A model generated the notes under the pieces. The model was not told the origin of the DNA. It searched no databases and worked only from the letters and a program-made list of their open reading frames with translations. The position numbers and the translations under genes were made by a program. Shown in pieces: positions 44,401 through 55,331 of a stretch of 64,000 nt of DNA (position 1 is its first letter; every line of letters starts with the position of its first letter). The DNA is from Scopulariopsis brevicaulis (lineage: Eukaryota; Ascomycota; Sordariomycetes; Microascales; Microascaceae): positions 1 through 64,000 of the forward strand of contig JAGFNX010000142.1 of NCBI GenBank assembly GCA_017657125.1, written 5' to 3'.

Positions 44401-45913
44401 TGAGAGTGGATTCTCCGAGGAGGAAGGCTCTGATGGCAGTGCTGTTGACGTTGCCAAGGATCTCAGCCCGTCTAGTTCGGGGCTGGTCCGCACACCTGGC
44501 ATGACGCCGCAGAGTTCATTTGGGGGCATTGGTGGAAGTGCGTTCATGGTCAACAAACCGAACACGGAGACATCCAAGTCGCTCTTTGGTGAAATCGGGC
44601 GCAGGGGACCGATCTTCCCTCCTCCCGCCACTACCCATAGCCCTCGATCTCCTAGTCCAGTCCGCCCCGGAAGACCAGTCGGCCTCGACTCGATCAGATC
44701 AGTCAGCGCACCCGGCATGGCTTCGCAGCTCCTCGGGTCGAAGAAGCCTCCGGTTCCGTCGGCTCTAGGGATGTCCATTCTAGGAAAGGGCGCAACCCAG
44801 GAAGATGAGGTCGCCGTTCAGCAGAGGCAGGCGAGGGAGAGGCGCGAGGCTGAGGAGGCGCAGCCACTCGTCGATGAGGAGGCGGACGAGATCCAGCACA
44901 TCCTCTCCGAAGAGGTGGAAGGCACTCTTGAGATCGACCAGCTCATCGCCCACACGGATGTTGCGGGGCCGGCGCAGAAGAGTATCCCCGCCCAGGTCGA
45001 GGCGGTCTACCGCGACATCAACGCCATGATCGACACCCTCGGGCTGAACGCGAGGTCCGTCAAGGCCTTTGTAAAGGGCCACTCGGAGAGGCCGCAGGCG
45101 TCACCAAGGACAAAGGAGGACCTCGAGATCGCCGACGACTGGGTTTTGTGCGAGCTCGAGGACCTGTCGGAGGTTGTCGACGGCGACCTGGCGAGCAGCC
45201 TGGAGGCCTGCCGCGTCCAGGACGTGGAGGAGAAGAAGGACGAGTGCAGCGACCTGTCGCGGAACCTCTCCCGGCTGCGCGCAAAGCAGAACGACCTGGA
45301 CCTCATGCTCGCCAAGTTCGACCCCGAGCACGCGGAGACGATGCGCAACATGCCGCTGAGCGCGGAGCAGTCGGCGCAGCAGAGCGACCTGCGGCGCGAG
45401 TTCGCGCGGTTCTCGAAAATGCTGTCGGAGACGGAGGAGGCGGTCACGCTGCTCAAGACGCGGATCGCGTCGGCGGGCGGGGCCTCGGGGCGGGGCCCGC
45501 AGCCGCCGACGGTGGAGGCCGTCATGCGGACCATCGCCAAGATGACCAACATGGTTGAGAAGCGCAGTGGCGACGTTGACGTGCTGGAGGACCAGATGCG
45601 GAAGCTGCACCTGGGGTCCGTGGCCAGCCGCGAGGGGACCCCCATGTCGCCCCGGACGCCCAAGAAGTCGTCTGCGCTGGCGGAGTCGGTGGCCGGCGCG
45701 GGGGCCACGCCGCGCGGGTTCAGGAGCTCGCTGGCCTCGTCGCCGTTTAAGGGGGCGGCGACGCCGCCGCGGAAGAGGATCAGTGGGTTCTCTGGGGAGG
45801 AAAAGAGGGAGCTTATGGATAGGCGGGCGAGGAAGAGTGAGATGCTGGGAAAGCTGAGGGCGAGGGTTGAGGATAAGGGGGTTGCGGTGTGGACTATGGA
45901 CGAGGCGGAGTAA
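41478..45913 (+). CDS. NUP159: Nucleoporin Nup159 (Nup214-like)
   Basis: A cytoplasmic-side FG nucleoporin that, with Nup82, anchors the mRNA export helicase Dbp5. Three exons, 41478-41570, 41634-42285 and 42348-45913, give 1436 aa. The N-terminal beta-propeller (to about 430) reads ALGFRALAGDAKVRL, FSADETYLIVSAESGGGLAVYD and VSAITWLENHLLLTIHTSTN. An FG region (about 450-780) has many SAFG, PAFG and GLFG repeats. A Pro/Ser-rich section carries a repeated DAPLPPDF motif. The last 400 residues are helical and coiled coil, for Nup82 complex binding (DEIQHILSEEVEGTLEIDQL, VEAVYRDINAMIDTLGLNAR). Antisense frames across the gene are composition shadows. Confidence 0.93.
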
Positions 45914-46078
45914 GGAGGGAGATTGTATGGGATCACTGTATTCGGGGAGGTTGAATTACAGAACACTTTGGGTTTAGATAGGTAATACCACGGCACATAT
46001 GTATCAATATGTCAAAGACGCATTCCACATTATATCGTTCAAGTATCTCTCGTCACACGTACAACTAAATAGTACACT

Positions 46079-48427
46079 CTACTTTCGCGAAGGATTCACA
46101 TGAGCCGGCGAAATATTCCCACAATCAGGCCTCTTCAGCTCATTCCCGAAACGCTCCACAATCCAGATCAGCACACCATTCGTCCACCCAAAGCCCTCGA
46201 CGACCTCGTACTCCCCGCCACCACCAGCAACGTTGGTGGAGTTGGAGTCGTACTTCTCAAACATGATGCCCACGTCCTGGTCCGTGAAGCCCTCCAGCTG
46301 AGGCGTCTCGGACGTGGACCCGCCCGTGGCGTACCACGTGCAGAACGTCGAGTCGAGGTACCGCTGCGCAAGAGCGAGCGCCAGCTCGCCCGTGGTGTTG
46401 TATTGGGGCGTCCCCGTACCCGTGGTGTTGTTGGGGGTCCCCACACCCGTGGTGTTGTTGGGGGGACCTGTACCCGTGGTGTTATTAGGGATCCCCGTGT
46501 TGTTGTAGGGGATCTCCACACCCGTGTTGTTGTAGGGAATCCCCATACCCGTGGTGTTGTAGGCGGTCCCCATACCCGTGGTGTTGTTGGGGATCCCCGT
46601 GGTGTTGTAGGGGATCCCTGTGTTGTTGTAGGGGGTGCCCGACCACGTGGTGTTGCTGGGGGTCCCCGTAACCGTGGTGTTGTCCGCGTGGCGCTCATTG
46701 TTGTTGAGCAAGCCGGAGATGAGGATATACATCAGCGGGGGCCAGACACTCGGCTCGTCCCACTGCTCCCCCGTGCGGAGGTTCGTAGCGGGGATGCCGC
46801 CGGGGCCGACCTCGAGGTACCGCGCGACGCGCGCGTACGCCCTCCCCACCTCCTCCGGGTCATTCCTCACCCTGGCGGCCGCGGCCCCCGTCCAGAAGGG
46901 GTAGTACTGCGCGACGGAGAACGCAACCTGCATGCCCTCGGGCGCGGATTCCGTCTCGAAGGGCGCGGTGTCATTGTCGACCGGGAAGAAGAGGTTCTGC
47001 GACGACGAGGTGAGGTTGTAGTCGAAGTACGAGTGAAGCGTCTCGTTCCACATGAGGGCGTGCATGGCCTCGCTGCGGCGGCGCGCGCGGGTGTCCCAAC
47101 TGCGGGCCTCGGAGGTGCGGTTGCTCATGCGGAGGAACTTCGCGATGGCCACCTCGTTCCCGTAGAGGATCGAGTTGAGGTCCACGGGGACGATGTTGAC
47201 GGTGTTGAGGTACCGGAGGGGGAAGAAGGTGTCGTTCACGGCGACCGAGGGGCGGGACATCCAGCGCGAGGTGAAGTCCCAGCCCGACTCAGCACCCGAG
47301 GCGAGGTTGGCGTAGACGGAGGCGAGCTGCGTGCCGTTGAGCCTCTGCTGCTCTTGGTAGACCTCGCCTGACTCGGAGTGGTACGAGGTGTTAGTGGCGG
47401 TGATGTAGTCCTCGCGGTAGGACTCGGGGCGGGGCTGCGTGTTGGCAACGTTGTAACTGGGGGCCATGTTAGGGGATGAAGTCCCGGAGAGAGAAGGGGC
47501 CGTTCAGGGGGGGGGGGTTCGTACCGGTTCAGGGTGTACGTCTCGTTGCTGACGGTCACGTCCACCGACCGGTTGGTCGTCCAGAACTCGTGCTCCTTGA
47601 TCAGCAGCGGCACCGCCCGTCCAAGGATCGCCGTGTCGTTCGTCCTCTCAAGGTACGAGCTCACCATGTTCGACAGCACGGGTGGCTGCGACCGGTTGAG
47701 GTAGTACTTCCTCGCTCCATTGGGCACAAACCCAAACTCATCGATAAAATCGAGGAAGTTCTCGATGATGTTCCTCGAAATGCCGATGAAGCCACCCCCG
47801 GTCCTCAACAGGCCCTCGATGACCCAGTACGAGTCCCAGTAGTACGGCTCGCGGAAGCGGCCACCGGCTATCACGAAGCTGTGATTGAGCGGCAGGTAGC
47901 TGTCCGGGCAGTCGGAGCAGTTCGAGGCCGCGGAGCCCACGTACGCGCGCGTGAGGTTAGGCCAGATGTCGATGACCTTTTGCGTGAATTCGCGGATGAC
48001 GTCGTCGTCGATGTCGTCCAGCCACTCCGCGTCCGTGGTGAGGTTCGAGGCGGGCACCTCAGCAAGCTCGTGGCCTGCCTCAGCGAAGTTCTCGGACAGG
48101 AACTGCTGGAGGGCCGTGTTGTTCTGCAGGGGCTTCTCAAGCCTGTCGAAGGCGGCCTGGATCTCCCTGAGGGGCTTCTTGGCGGGCCTGCAGGCGTGTA
48201 AGTGTGGGGGCTCCACGTGGGGAAAGCCAGAGGCTCGCGACTTACATGTCCACGAACTCCTTGGAGTCGTTGAACGGGCGGGCAAGCTCCACCTCGCGGA
48301 GGATGTCGCCGTGGCAGTAGATAGGCGAGTCGCACGGCGCGATGACACTGCCATTTCTGTATAGCGCAGAGGCGACGGGCACCGCGGCCACGAGGGCCGC
48401 GAGACTCCTGCTGATAGACGGTGCCAT
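46079..48427 (-). CDS. Secreted GH37 alpha,alpha-trehalase with a repeat insert
   Basis: Hydrolyses trehalose to two glucose molecules, at the cell surface or in the vacuole. Three exons, 48427-48246, 48187-47525 and 47456-46079, give 740 aa. A signal peptide (about 1-20) starts MAPSISRSLAALVAAVPVAS. The first GH37 signature occurs as AGGRFREPYYWDSYW (168-182), with Ala where Pro is usual. The second is QWDEPSVWPP (513-522). ALAQRYLDSTFCTWYATGG and GFGWTNGVLIWIVERFG close the domain. Many N-X-T/S sequons fit a glycosylated secreted enzyme. Residues about 540-638, just after LMYILISGLL, are a tandem array of NNTTG-type units where I expect only a short loop. It is convergent with NUP159, 165 bp apart. 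Confidence 0.93.
46388..46684 (-). repeat. Coding minisatellite in the trehalase gene
   Basis: About 300 bp of degenerate tandem units, mostly 21 to 30 nt and built around CCCGTGGTGTTGTTGGGG on the plus strand, stay in frame. They encode units such as YNTTGMG, NNTTGVGTP and YNNTGIP. Twelve separate N-glycosylation motif sites are encoded. All unit lengths are multiples of three, so copy number could change without breaking the frame. Confidence 0.85.
47507..47517. repeat. Mononucleotide run inside trehalase intron 2
   Basis: Eleven consecutive G on the plus strand (C on the transcribed sense) lie seven bases inside the donor of the 68-nt intron 47524-47457. It is a likely hot spot for length change, but it sits outside the coding sequence. 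Confidence 0.8.
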
Positions 48428-49912
48428 TCTCAGTGCAGATGGCTTTCTTCTCGGGTAGTCCGGTGGTCGAGAGAGAGTCTCAGCAAGGACGATCTACAAG
48501 TAGAACCCCGAGGTCGCAGCGGAGCTTATTTATACCAGGCGCCACGCGGCGCCGAGACTCTGTCCCGGTACATCACGCCAGCGGAATCGTCAGCCCAGCC
48601 CTTGTCGCCGTCATATCGCGGTATTATTCCACGCCTCCCGAAGATTCTTCCGGGCTAAATGATGATGCACGCTCTCCCTGCCTCAAAGCCAGACCTATCC
48701 CGAAACGGAAAGTGGGACAACGGTCGGTGGGGACTTGTCGCCCCGACAGGGCTGATCACAGCCCCTTTGGGAAACGCGCCCCAACGTCTGTGCGGACCGG
48801 TTTTCCTGCCCGGCTTCTCCAGTGCACTCGAACGTCTGGAAACAAGCCGGACGGGACAGCTAAGATCGGCTGTCGTTCGTCTCCGCCTTCCCCCTCCTCT
48901 CACTCTTCCAGAAGAAAAGACGAGCCTCCGAAGTGCCGCGAACGAGCCGCTTCCCCACACCGATATTCTCCGATTTCCCCAAAGTTCCCCGACACGGCGG
49001 CCCCGCTTCCAACCCCGGATCCTCGCTCGGCTGCACAGCGACGCCGGGCTCGGCCGATTAGCACCAGGCTAACCGCCTTGGACTCATTCGCCCCGCCACC
49101 CGCCGCGTGTCCGGGGCGCCGAGAAGAATCGGATCCCTCGCTTGCGCCTCTGACATCACGACTAGCGAAGCCCAGAACCCGCGCCCTTTCTTCACTCGCA
49201 CACCGATTCCAACTCATCTTGTGGGTCCCCTAACGCGCTAAGATGTCATATATCGCCTTTTCTTGGGAAGAGTACGTGTACTTATCTGGGCCCGAAGCAT
49301 CCGAAAAGTTCTCCCGCCTTCCTCACCTTCTCACCTCCTCTCCGATCCAAAGTACCCCACCAAGGCAAAAAACCCTTGCGGAGGCGACGGCCATATCTCG
49401 GTGCGTCACCATGACAGGCCGCAAGCCTGCGTCTGCACCCCGGGGCATCCGCACGGAAATCCACGCCCCCGGCCCCGGCCCCTCTTCCTTCTCGGCTGTG
49501 AGGCCTTGGTTCTTGTGTTGAAAGGGTTTTACCAGCCGGCAAGCTGCCGGAATTCTTCTCAGATATTAAGGTGGATATTCGGGAAGCTCGCTAGACGAGC
49601 TCCAGTCCCAGGATTTAAGCATATTCCGTAATGATCCGTCAAGCCACGCGGGCGGCGCGCTACCCGGTAGAACAAATCGGCACGTCGGCCACCGCCGGGA
49701 TCGCCGCCTGCCTGGATCTTCCCCGCATGCCGGGCTTTCGCCGGCCTCCTCGGCGGAATGAATCCCATTGCGGCATAGCATACCCCGCAACGTCAAAGGT
49801 TCGCCCGAGCTGCGCCGCGGGGGTACCTCGCAGACACCCTGCGTCCACGGGGCGATCCTCATTACCCCCATAAGCACATCGGCCGTCCCATTCCGATCCT
49901 TCCACGAGATCC
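48428..49912. other. Trehalase upstream region and threonine aldolase 3' region
   Basis: A 1.5-kb stretch between two minus-strand genes. The part next to 48428 is the trehalase promoter. The rest has short frames of no recognisable character. Confidence 0.5.
48527..48534 (-). promoter_or_regulatory. Putative TATA box of the trehalase gene
   Basis: TATAAATA on the minus strand lies 100 bp upstream of the trehalase ATG, within otherwise GC-rich sequence. That is a usual distance for a fungal core promoter. It was identified by motif and position only. Confidence 0.5.
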
Positions 49913-51320
49913 TCACTGCCCCTGCGTGTACATCGACGTCCGGCCCTCCTCTCCACCCTCCCTATCCCCCGCCGCCAGCGCCGCCCTGAACACGCGCTCC
50001 AGCCGCGGGAGCACCTCGCTCTCGTTGAGCGCAACCTGGTAGCTAATCACGACGCGCCCGGCCAGAACCCTAAGCCCCTCCGCCTCCCCCAGTTTCACGA
50101 ATCTCTCGTCCGAGCACCCCGCGGCCTTGAGGTCCAGCCAGACCATGTTCGTATGCACGGGGTAGACGAGCCGCCCGCCCAGGCCGACCCACAGCGCCTC
50201 CAGCTTGCGCGCGACCTCGTGCGAGCGCCCCAAAAGGCCTCCCTCCCCGTTCGGGCCCTTACCGAATGTCTCGTCGACGGCGACCCTCGCCGCCGCCGTC
50301 ATCACGCCCCCCTGCCTGACCCCGCCGCCAATGGACTTCCGTACCCACCGCGCCCTCTTCAGCACGTCGGATGGCCCGACGAGGATGCTCCCCACCGGCG
50401 CACCGAGCCCCTTGGAGAAGCAAAGGCTCGCCGTGTCAAAGTTCTCACAGAACTCCGCCAGGTTGCCCGCGCCCGCCGCGACGGCCTCCCACAGTCGAGC
50501 GCCGTCACAGTGCACACGGATGCCGTGCTCCCTGGCAAAGGCCGAAATGCGGCGGACCTCGGAGAGGGGCATGACCAAGCCATTCAGGGTGTTCTCGAGG
50601 GATATGACCTTTGTCGGACAGTCGTGGACGTCGTCGGAGATGACGGCGTGCTTCTTGATGTCCTCTAGGGTCAGGTAAATGCCGTTGGAGGGCTGGACGC
50701 CCTGCACATGGGCGCCAGTGAGGCTCGAGACGCTACAGACAACGTTAGTCTCTAGAACCGTAGATACCCCGTGCGTGCCAGTGACGCTGAGAGTGGCTGT
50801 CTTACCCTCCCGCTTCATAGTGAATGATGTGCGCCCGGCTATCGCACAGCACGGAGTAAGGCGGCTGAGTGAGCAGGGACCGTAGCGCCAACTGGTTGCC
50901 CATGGTCCCGGACAGCACGAAGAGGCCGGCCTCCTTGCCCGTCAGCGCGGCCACGTGGGCCTCGAGGTCGTTCGTCGCCGGATTCTCCTGGAAGACGTCG
51001 TCCAGGAGCGTGCAGGACTGGATGGCCTCTAGCATGGACGGGGTAGGCGTCGTGACGACGTCGCCTTGGGATAGCGTGAGTACGTGGCATCCGGAGACCC
51101 AGGGGGTTGTATGGGCTCACTCACTCCGTAGGTCGAAGCCGCCGGGTCCCTTATGCCCGGACCAAGCACTGACAACCCTGGCCCCATCCCGCCCCGTCGT
51201 ACCGTTCGCCTGCGAAGACATTCCCAACCGCTGTTGACCGATGCTCGAAGTAGCTCTTGTAAACCGTGCAGAAACGTGTCTCAGTCCCTGTGCGCGAAAG
51301 GCTGCCCGCGAGAGACTCAT
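49913..51320 (-). CDS. GLY1: Low-specificity L-threonine aldolase
   Basis: A PLP enzyme that cleaves L-threonine or allo-threonine to glycine and acetaldehyde. Three exons, 51320-51125, 51064-50806 and 50732-49913, give 424 aa. The catalytic part starts at FDLRSDVVTTPTPSMLEAI, followed by ENPATNDLEAHVAALTGKEA, LFVLSGTMGNQLALRSLL, CDSRAHIIHYEAGGVSSL, ISLENTLNGLVMPL and RVHCDGARLWEA. The Schiff-base lysine is in CFSKGLGAPVGSILVG. ATG 51320 gives an Arg/Ser/Ala-rich leader that may be a mitochondrial signal. An in-frame ATG at 51380 would add 20 residues, but a TATAAA lies between the two, which favours 51320. An internal ATG (MSSQANG) could make a cytosolic form. Confidence 0.88.
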
Positions 51321-54291
51321 TGTTCCAGGTCTCGGGGGGGTGAAGCCGTTCCAGGGGCGAGGAAAGTTTATATTTCTCATGTTCAGGTCAACGGTTTCGG
51401 AAAGTCGGCGGTTGGCCGCGTCGCGTGCGGGGAACGGGTGGGGCGCGCTGCGCTAACGCGGGGCACCGCTAAATGCGGTAAACGGCGAGAGCTGGCGAGC
51501 CGCCGTTCGCCTGGAGCGCTGGCGGGTAGCGGAGGTTGTTGGCGTCTCATGATGGCCTTGGAAACGCGTACCGGCGGAGATCTGTGGGCTCTTCGGCGAG
51601 GTGTATGAGGATCTACTCCCGTTGCTAAGCGAGGAGCGTTCCAGTCCCGACCGAACGAGGCCTGGCCATGGCGCTGCCGCAGGCATCCCAGGCCTGTTCC
51701 GTCGCTCCCCGCAGCGGGGTTGTCGATCGCATAGCTTCGGAGAATCGACGAGAACACTCGGAGCGGGACCCGGGCATCGTTCCGGCGGATGAAGGCGTGA
51801 GACTTTCCTAGCTGCTTGGAAAATATGGAGGCATGCCCGACGAAGTTGTGGCTCCGGGTTGGGAGGTAAGGGGAGAATGCAGCGCACGGGACGGGCAGGG
51901 CACCGCTGCCTGAGTGTGGTGCTGCCTGTGAACGTGACCGCGACAGTGTGTGGCCAACCACGGGCTGTCCAGGTCCTCCCACGCTGATTACCTTCAGTGT
52001 GTTCTCCCACTACACCCACCACTAGCACGCAACTCAAGCCACGTCTCAAACTGCGATACCCTCGCATCCCGTCGCAAACTCGAAAACACGGAGCAAATCA
52101 AGCCGCAAAAGACAGACGAACCGGAGCTCCTCCAGACACACCACACCATCTTCATCGCTTCATCTCACAGCGATCGATCTCCGTGCATCCCCTCTCACTC
52201 CATCCCATCCCTCCCTCCATTCAAACGCCGCCAGCGCATCACCCAAAGCACAAGTAGCCACCCGTCCGGCTCACGGCGGACAGCGCGAGTATCGCGACAG
52301 CTTCCGTGCCACAGACAACCCTCGTCACAGACCCTCCTTCGCCTCCGCATCAGAAGTTCTCAATTCCTCCCCCGTAGCCCGTCATATCGTAACATACAAC
52401 ATGAAGAAGCTCTTGTTCTTCTTCGAGGGATCGGGCGCCAAGCCTGCGGGACGAAGCTGCCAGCGCATAATGCCACACCAGGAAGCAGCAAGGCCACGCC
52501 CCGCATACCGGCACACCTGTGACGTCCCCGTAGCCGCCTCGCTCTCCCTCCCCGGCGCTTCCAAACGCAGCTCCCCGCGCCATCAGCACGGCACCCATCC
52601 ACCCCACCTTGGCCCCTTCTCCAAGTCTTCACACCCGCCACGTATCAACGAATACGGACTCCCCGATCTCCATTTCGTCCCGAGATGCTCCTGGAAAGTA
52701 TACCTCGAGGCGGGATAGATACAGATTGGGACAAGGGGGCAACTACACTCAAAACCTGGACAGAAATAGTCCAAGGGGAGAAGCAACCCTCGGCTCCTTC
52801 TTGGGAGTTCAAAGCTCGACACGAGAACTGAAATGGCGATCGCCACACGTAACCTTCCCCCAGCTACGTGTATGCCCCTCACTCGCCCAGACCCGCGCCC
52901 CTCCAACGACGCAGCAAACATCGTCGTCCCTCAACCACCCCGTCCCCTCACCCGTCTTCCATTCAACAATCAAAAGGGGAAAACTCCCAAATGTTCTCGT
53001 GGCTTATTGTCTTGCTGCTATTAAATATGGTGTCCTAGAATAGACAACGCCAACGACAATGCGGAAAGGCGGGACCCGTCCACCTACACACCCCGCCGTC
53101 CCATCTTTCCCGGAAAAGTGTTCCCTCCTGCGCTGGCACCGTGAGTTGCCAACGCATCAAGTGGCCCGTGTGCAGCCCCCTCCACGCGACTGCCAGTTGG
53201 CAGTGTCCATGACCTCGCCCTCTGCCGCACCTTTCCTCCTCCCTTCTTCCTTTCCCCTTTCCTCTGCTTTCAATGGTTTCGCTATTAAATGTGCCTAGGC
53301 ACCCTCTTCGCGCTTGATTCTCGTCGTCTTTTCCTGTTCTTTTCCCCGCGGGGCGGGCCCAGGTGGGCGGTTGGAACCTGGTGGACTTCTCGATTGGTCA
53401 TGTCCAGCCCCCTCCCACTAACACACGAGGGGAAAAAACAAGCTTCCCAGTCGCGTTCCGACCTCGACTCCGCGACACTCACTCCCTTTCCGTCGCCTAA
53501 CGCCTCCTCGTAATCCGCGGGCACCCCTTCGCACGACTTGACCCATGTGTGCAGATGTTCATCATTCATCAATTTCAGAAATTTGCGCGTCATCGCATGA
53601 CATCTCGTACTCAACTAACAAACATCGCAGGCGCTCTCGTCCTCCGATTACCCCCACCCCGACAAAGACAATATGCATTGCGAGAAAGTGTGCATTCAAA
53701 CAGACGGAAATAAACCAAAGTGTGACATGGGGCAAATTGGGGAAACGGTGAGGCCCGGCCGGGAACCGTCGCCAAAGTTCGAGACCAACAACCGAGAGCA
53801 TCCGCCAACCTTGCCCGACCGCGACGCCGACTCCGACCCGCCCAAACATGCTGAGAAAGGGGTATTTTCCGCCGACGAACCGAATTCCAAAAACACTAGC
53901 CACCAATGCCAACCGAGCCGCTCCGGTCCATTATATGCCAAGCGGGGCGTGCCAATGACTCCACCCGCTATGAGCTCGTGAGAGAAGGAGATATATAAGT
54001 GTATAAGGGGCCATCGCTACCCCGCCGAGATCAAGTGACTCTCTTCTTCTGCCGATTAAGGAAGGGGGGGATACGAGGACAGGAGAATGCCAACCGCTGC
54101 GGGGACTGAGGGGAGGGAGGCATCTGGCGGCGGATATCCGAGTGGCGCGGAGTCGCATCACCAGATCGGATCGATCCCCCCGGCGATTTCCCCAGCCCTG
54201 CTACCAGGCGAGAACAGGGATTCCAAGTCAGTTAACAAGCCCACGTTGACCTGCGGCCGCTGTTCCTCCAGCGAGTATCGTGTACCGCCGC
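51321..54291. other. Gene-poor stretch, about 3.0 kb
   Basis: No recognised gene lies between the threonine aldolase start and the ARL8 stop. A long C/T-rich segment, about 52100-52400, resembles a fungal 5' leader and runs into an ATG at 52401. The frame there (105 codons, to 52718) is Pro/His/Arg/Ser-rich and has no known motif, so it is not called as a gene. Confidence 0.45.
51367..51372 (-). promoter_or_regulatory. Putative TATA box of the threonine aldolase gene
   Basis: TATAAA on the minus strand lies 47 bp upstream of ATG 51320 and inside the frame that would be read from ATG 51380. If functional, transcripts would start downstream of 51380, and this decides the start choice. Confidence 0.4.
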
Positions 54292-55331
54292 TCATTTGTT
54301 GGCCCATTTCATCAGCCACTCGAGGACCGCCTCGAGATTCGTCTCCTCCTTGGCGCTGATGCCATAACAGGACACTTCGCGGTGGCCGATGTCCCCCAAG
54401 TCGAGCTCATCGATCAATTCATCCACTGTTAACCTCTGTGGCAGGTCGGATTTGTTACCTAGCACGAGGAGGGGGATCCCACGAAGTGTCCGTTGCTCCA
54501 TTAGTGAGTGAAGCTCCTCCTTCGCGTCCGGGAGGACGGCAGCATCCGCCATGTCAACGATGAATACTATGGCATCCACTCCTCGGCAGTACCTCTCCCA
54601 CATTGTTCGGAAACGGGGCTGGCCGCCAATATCCCAACATTTTAGTGTGACGTGACCTCGTTGCACCCGCTTCATGTTGAACCCGACCGTCGGGATCGTA
54701 CTACACAAGATCTTGGTCAGCCGAGGGTGCTGGCGGCCGAGCGAACCAACAAGGGGCAGCCGTCGGGCGGGGCGGGGAAAGGAAATGTGTCAAGGGAGTG
54801 TATTCGGCACGGGTTCGATGTAAGGGTTGCCGGCGAAACAAAGGTTGGCTTACTCGATCGTGAATTCTCCACCCTGCAATCAACGGGTTAGCGATCTGGC
54901 AACACCGAGATACCCCGAGGAGAAAAGGCACTGAAGGCAGAGTGTGCGGGGGGCGGGGCTAAGAACCGTGGACCCCAGGTAGTCTTGTGCATTTCGGAAA
55001 CCGGGGCTTCTCCGGCGCAAGGCGGGATTGGGGCGACACATACCGAGAGCACTCTGAGGAGTGATGTCTTGCCTGCGTTATGCAAGCCGACCATAGTGAC
55101 ATCCATCTCTGTTGCCCTACACATTTGCCTGTCAGTCTGGCCGATCCCCTCTCAAACTCCAGTCGGGCTTAGTCTGCCGTCGTAGACCCCTCGTGGAAAC
55201 CCACCACGGGGAGGGACAAGTCTTCCCGCAGACAACGGTGCCATTACTGCACACAAGAGGAGGCGTCTCCAAACTCACCAAAAGGTGCGCAACAGCCAGT
55301 CGTACACCTTCTTGACCAGTTGCGCCATCAT
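54292..55331 (-). CDS. ARL8: Arl8-type small GTPase
   Basis: An Arf-like GTPase. In animals Arl8 drives lysosome motility; in filamentous fungi the ortholog is usually annotated without a tested role. Four exons, 55331-55279, 55116-55044, 54873-54854 and 54700-54292, give 184 aa. The N-terminal amphipathic stretch is AQLVKKVYDWLLRTFW, lacking the glycine-2 myristoylation site, as in Arl8. G1 is GLHNAGKTS. GGEFTI is encoded by a 20-nt microexon. Switch I is TIPTVGFNMKRV, G3 is WDIGGQPRFR, G4 is NKSD and G5 is ISAKEETN. Two ATGs are adjacent (55331 and 55328), so the start may differ by one residue. The GTPase motifs are complete. Confidence 0.92.

Noticed and set aside
42559..45996. Minus-strand frames of 335, 247 and 329 codons
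   Set aside because: They are antisense shadows of NUP159, caused by its repetitive GC-rich coding sequence.
47236..47467. ATG at 47465 as the start of a separate protein (MAPSYNV)
   Set aside because: It lies inside the 68-nt trehalase intron. Splicing gives RYNVANTQPRPESYRED, which continues the GH37 domain.
46100..48201. Plus-strand frames of 423 and 241 codons
   Set aside because: They run opposite the trehalase exons and have no family features.
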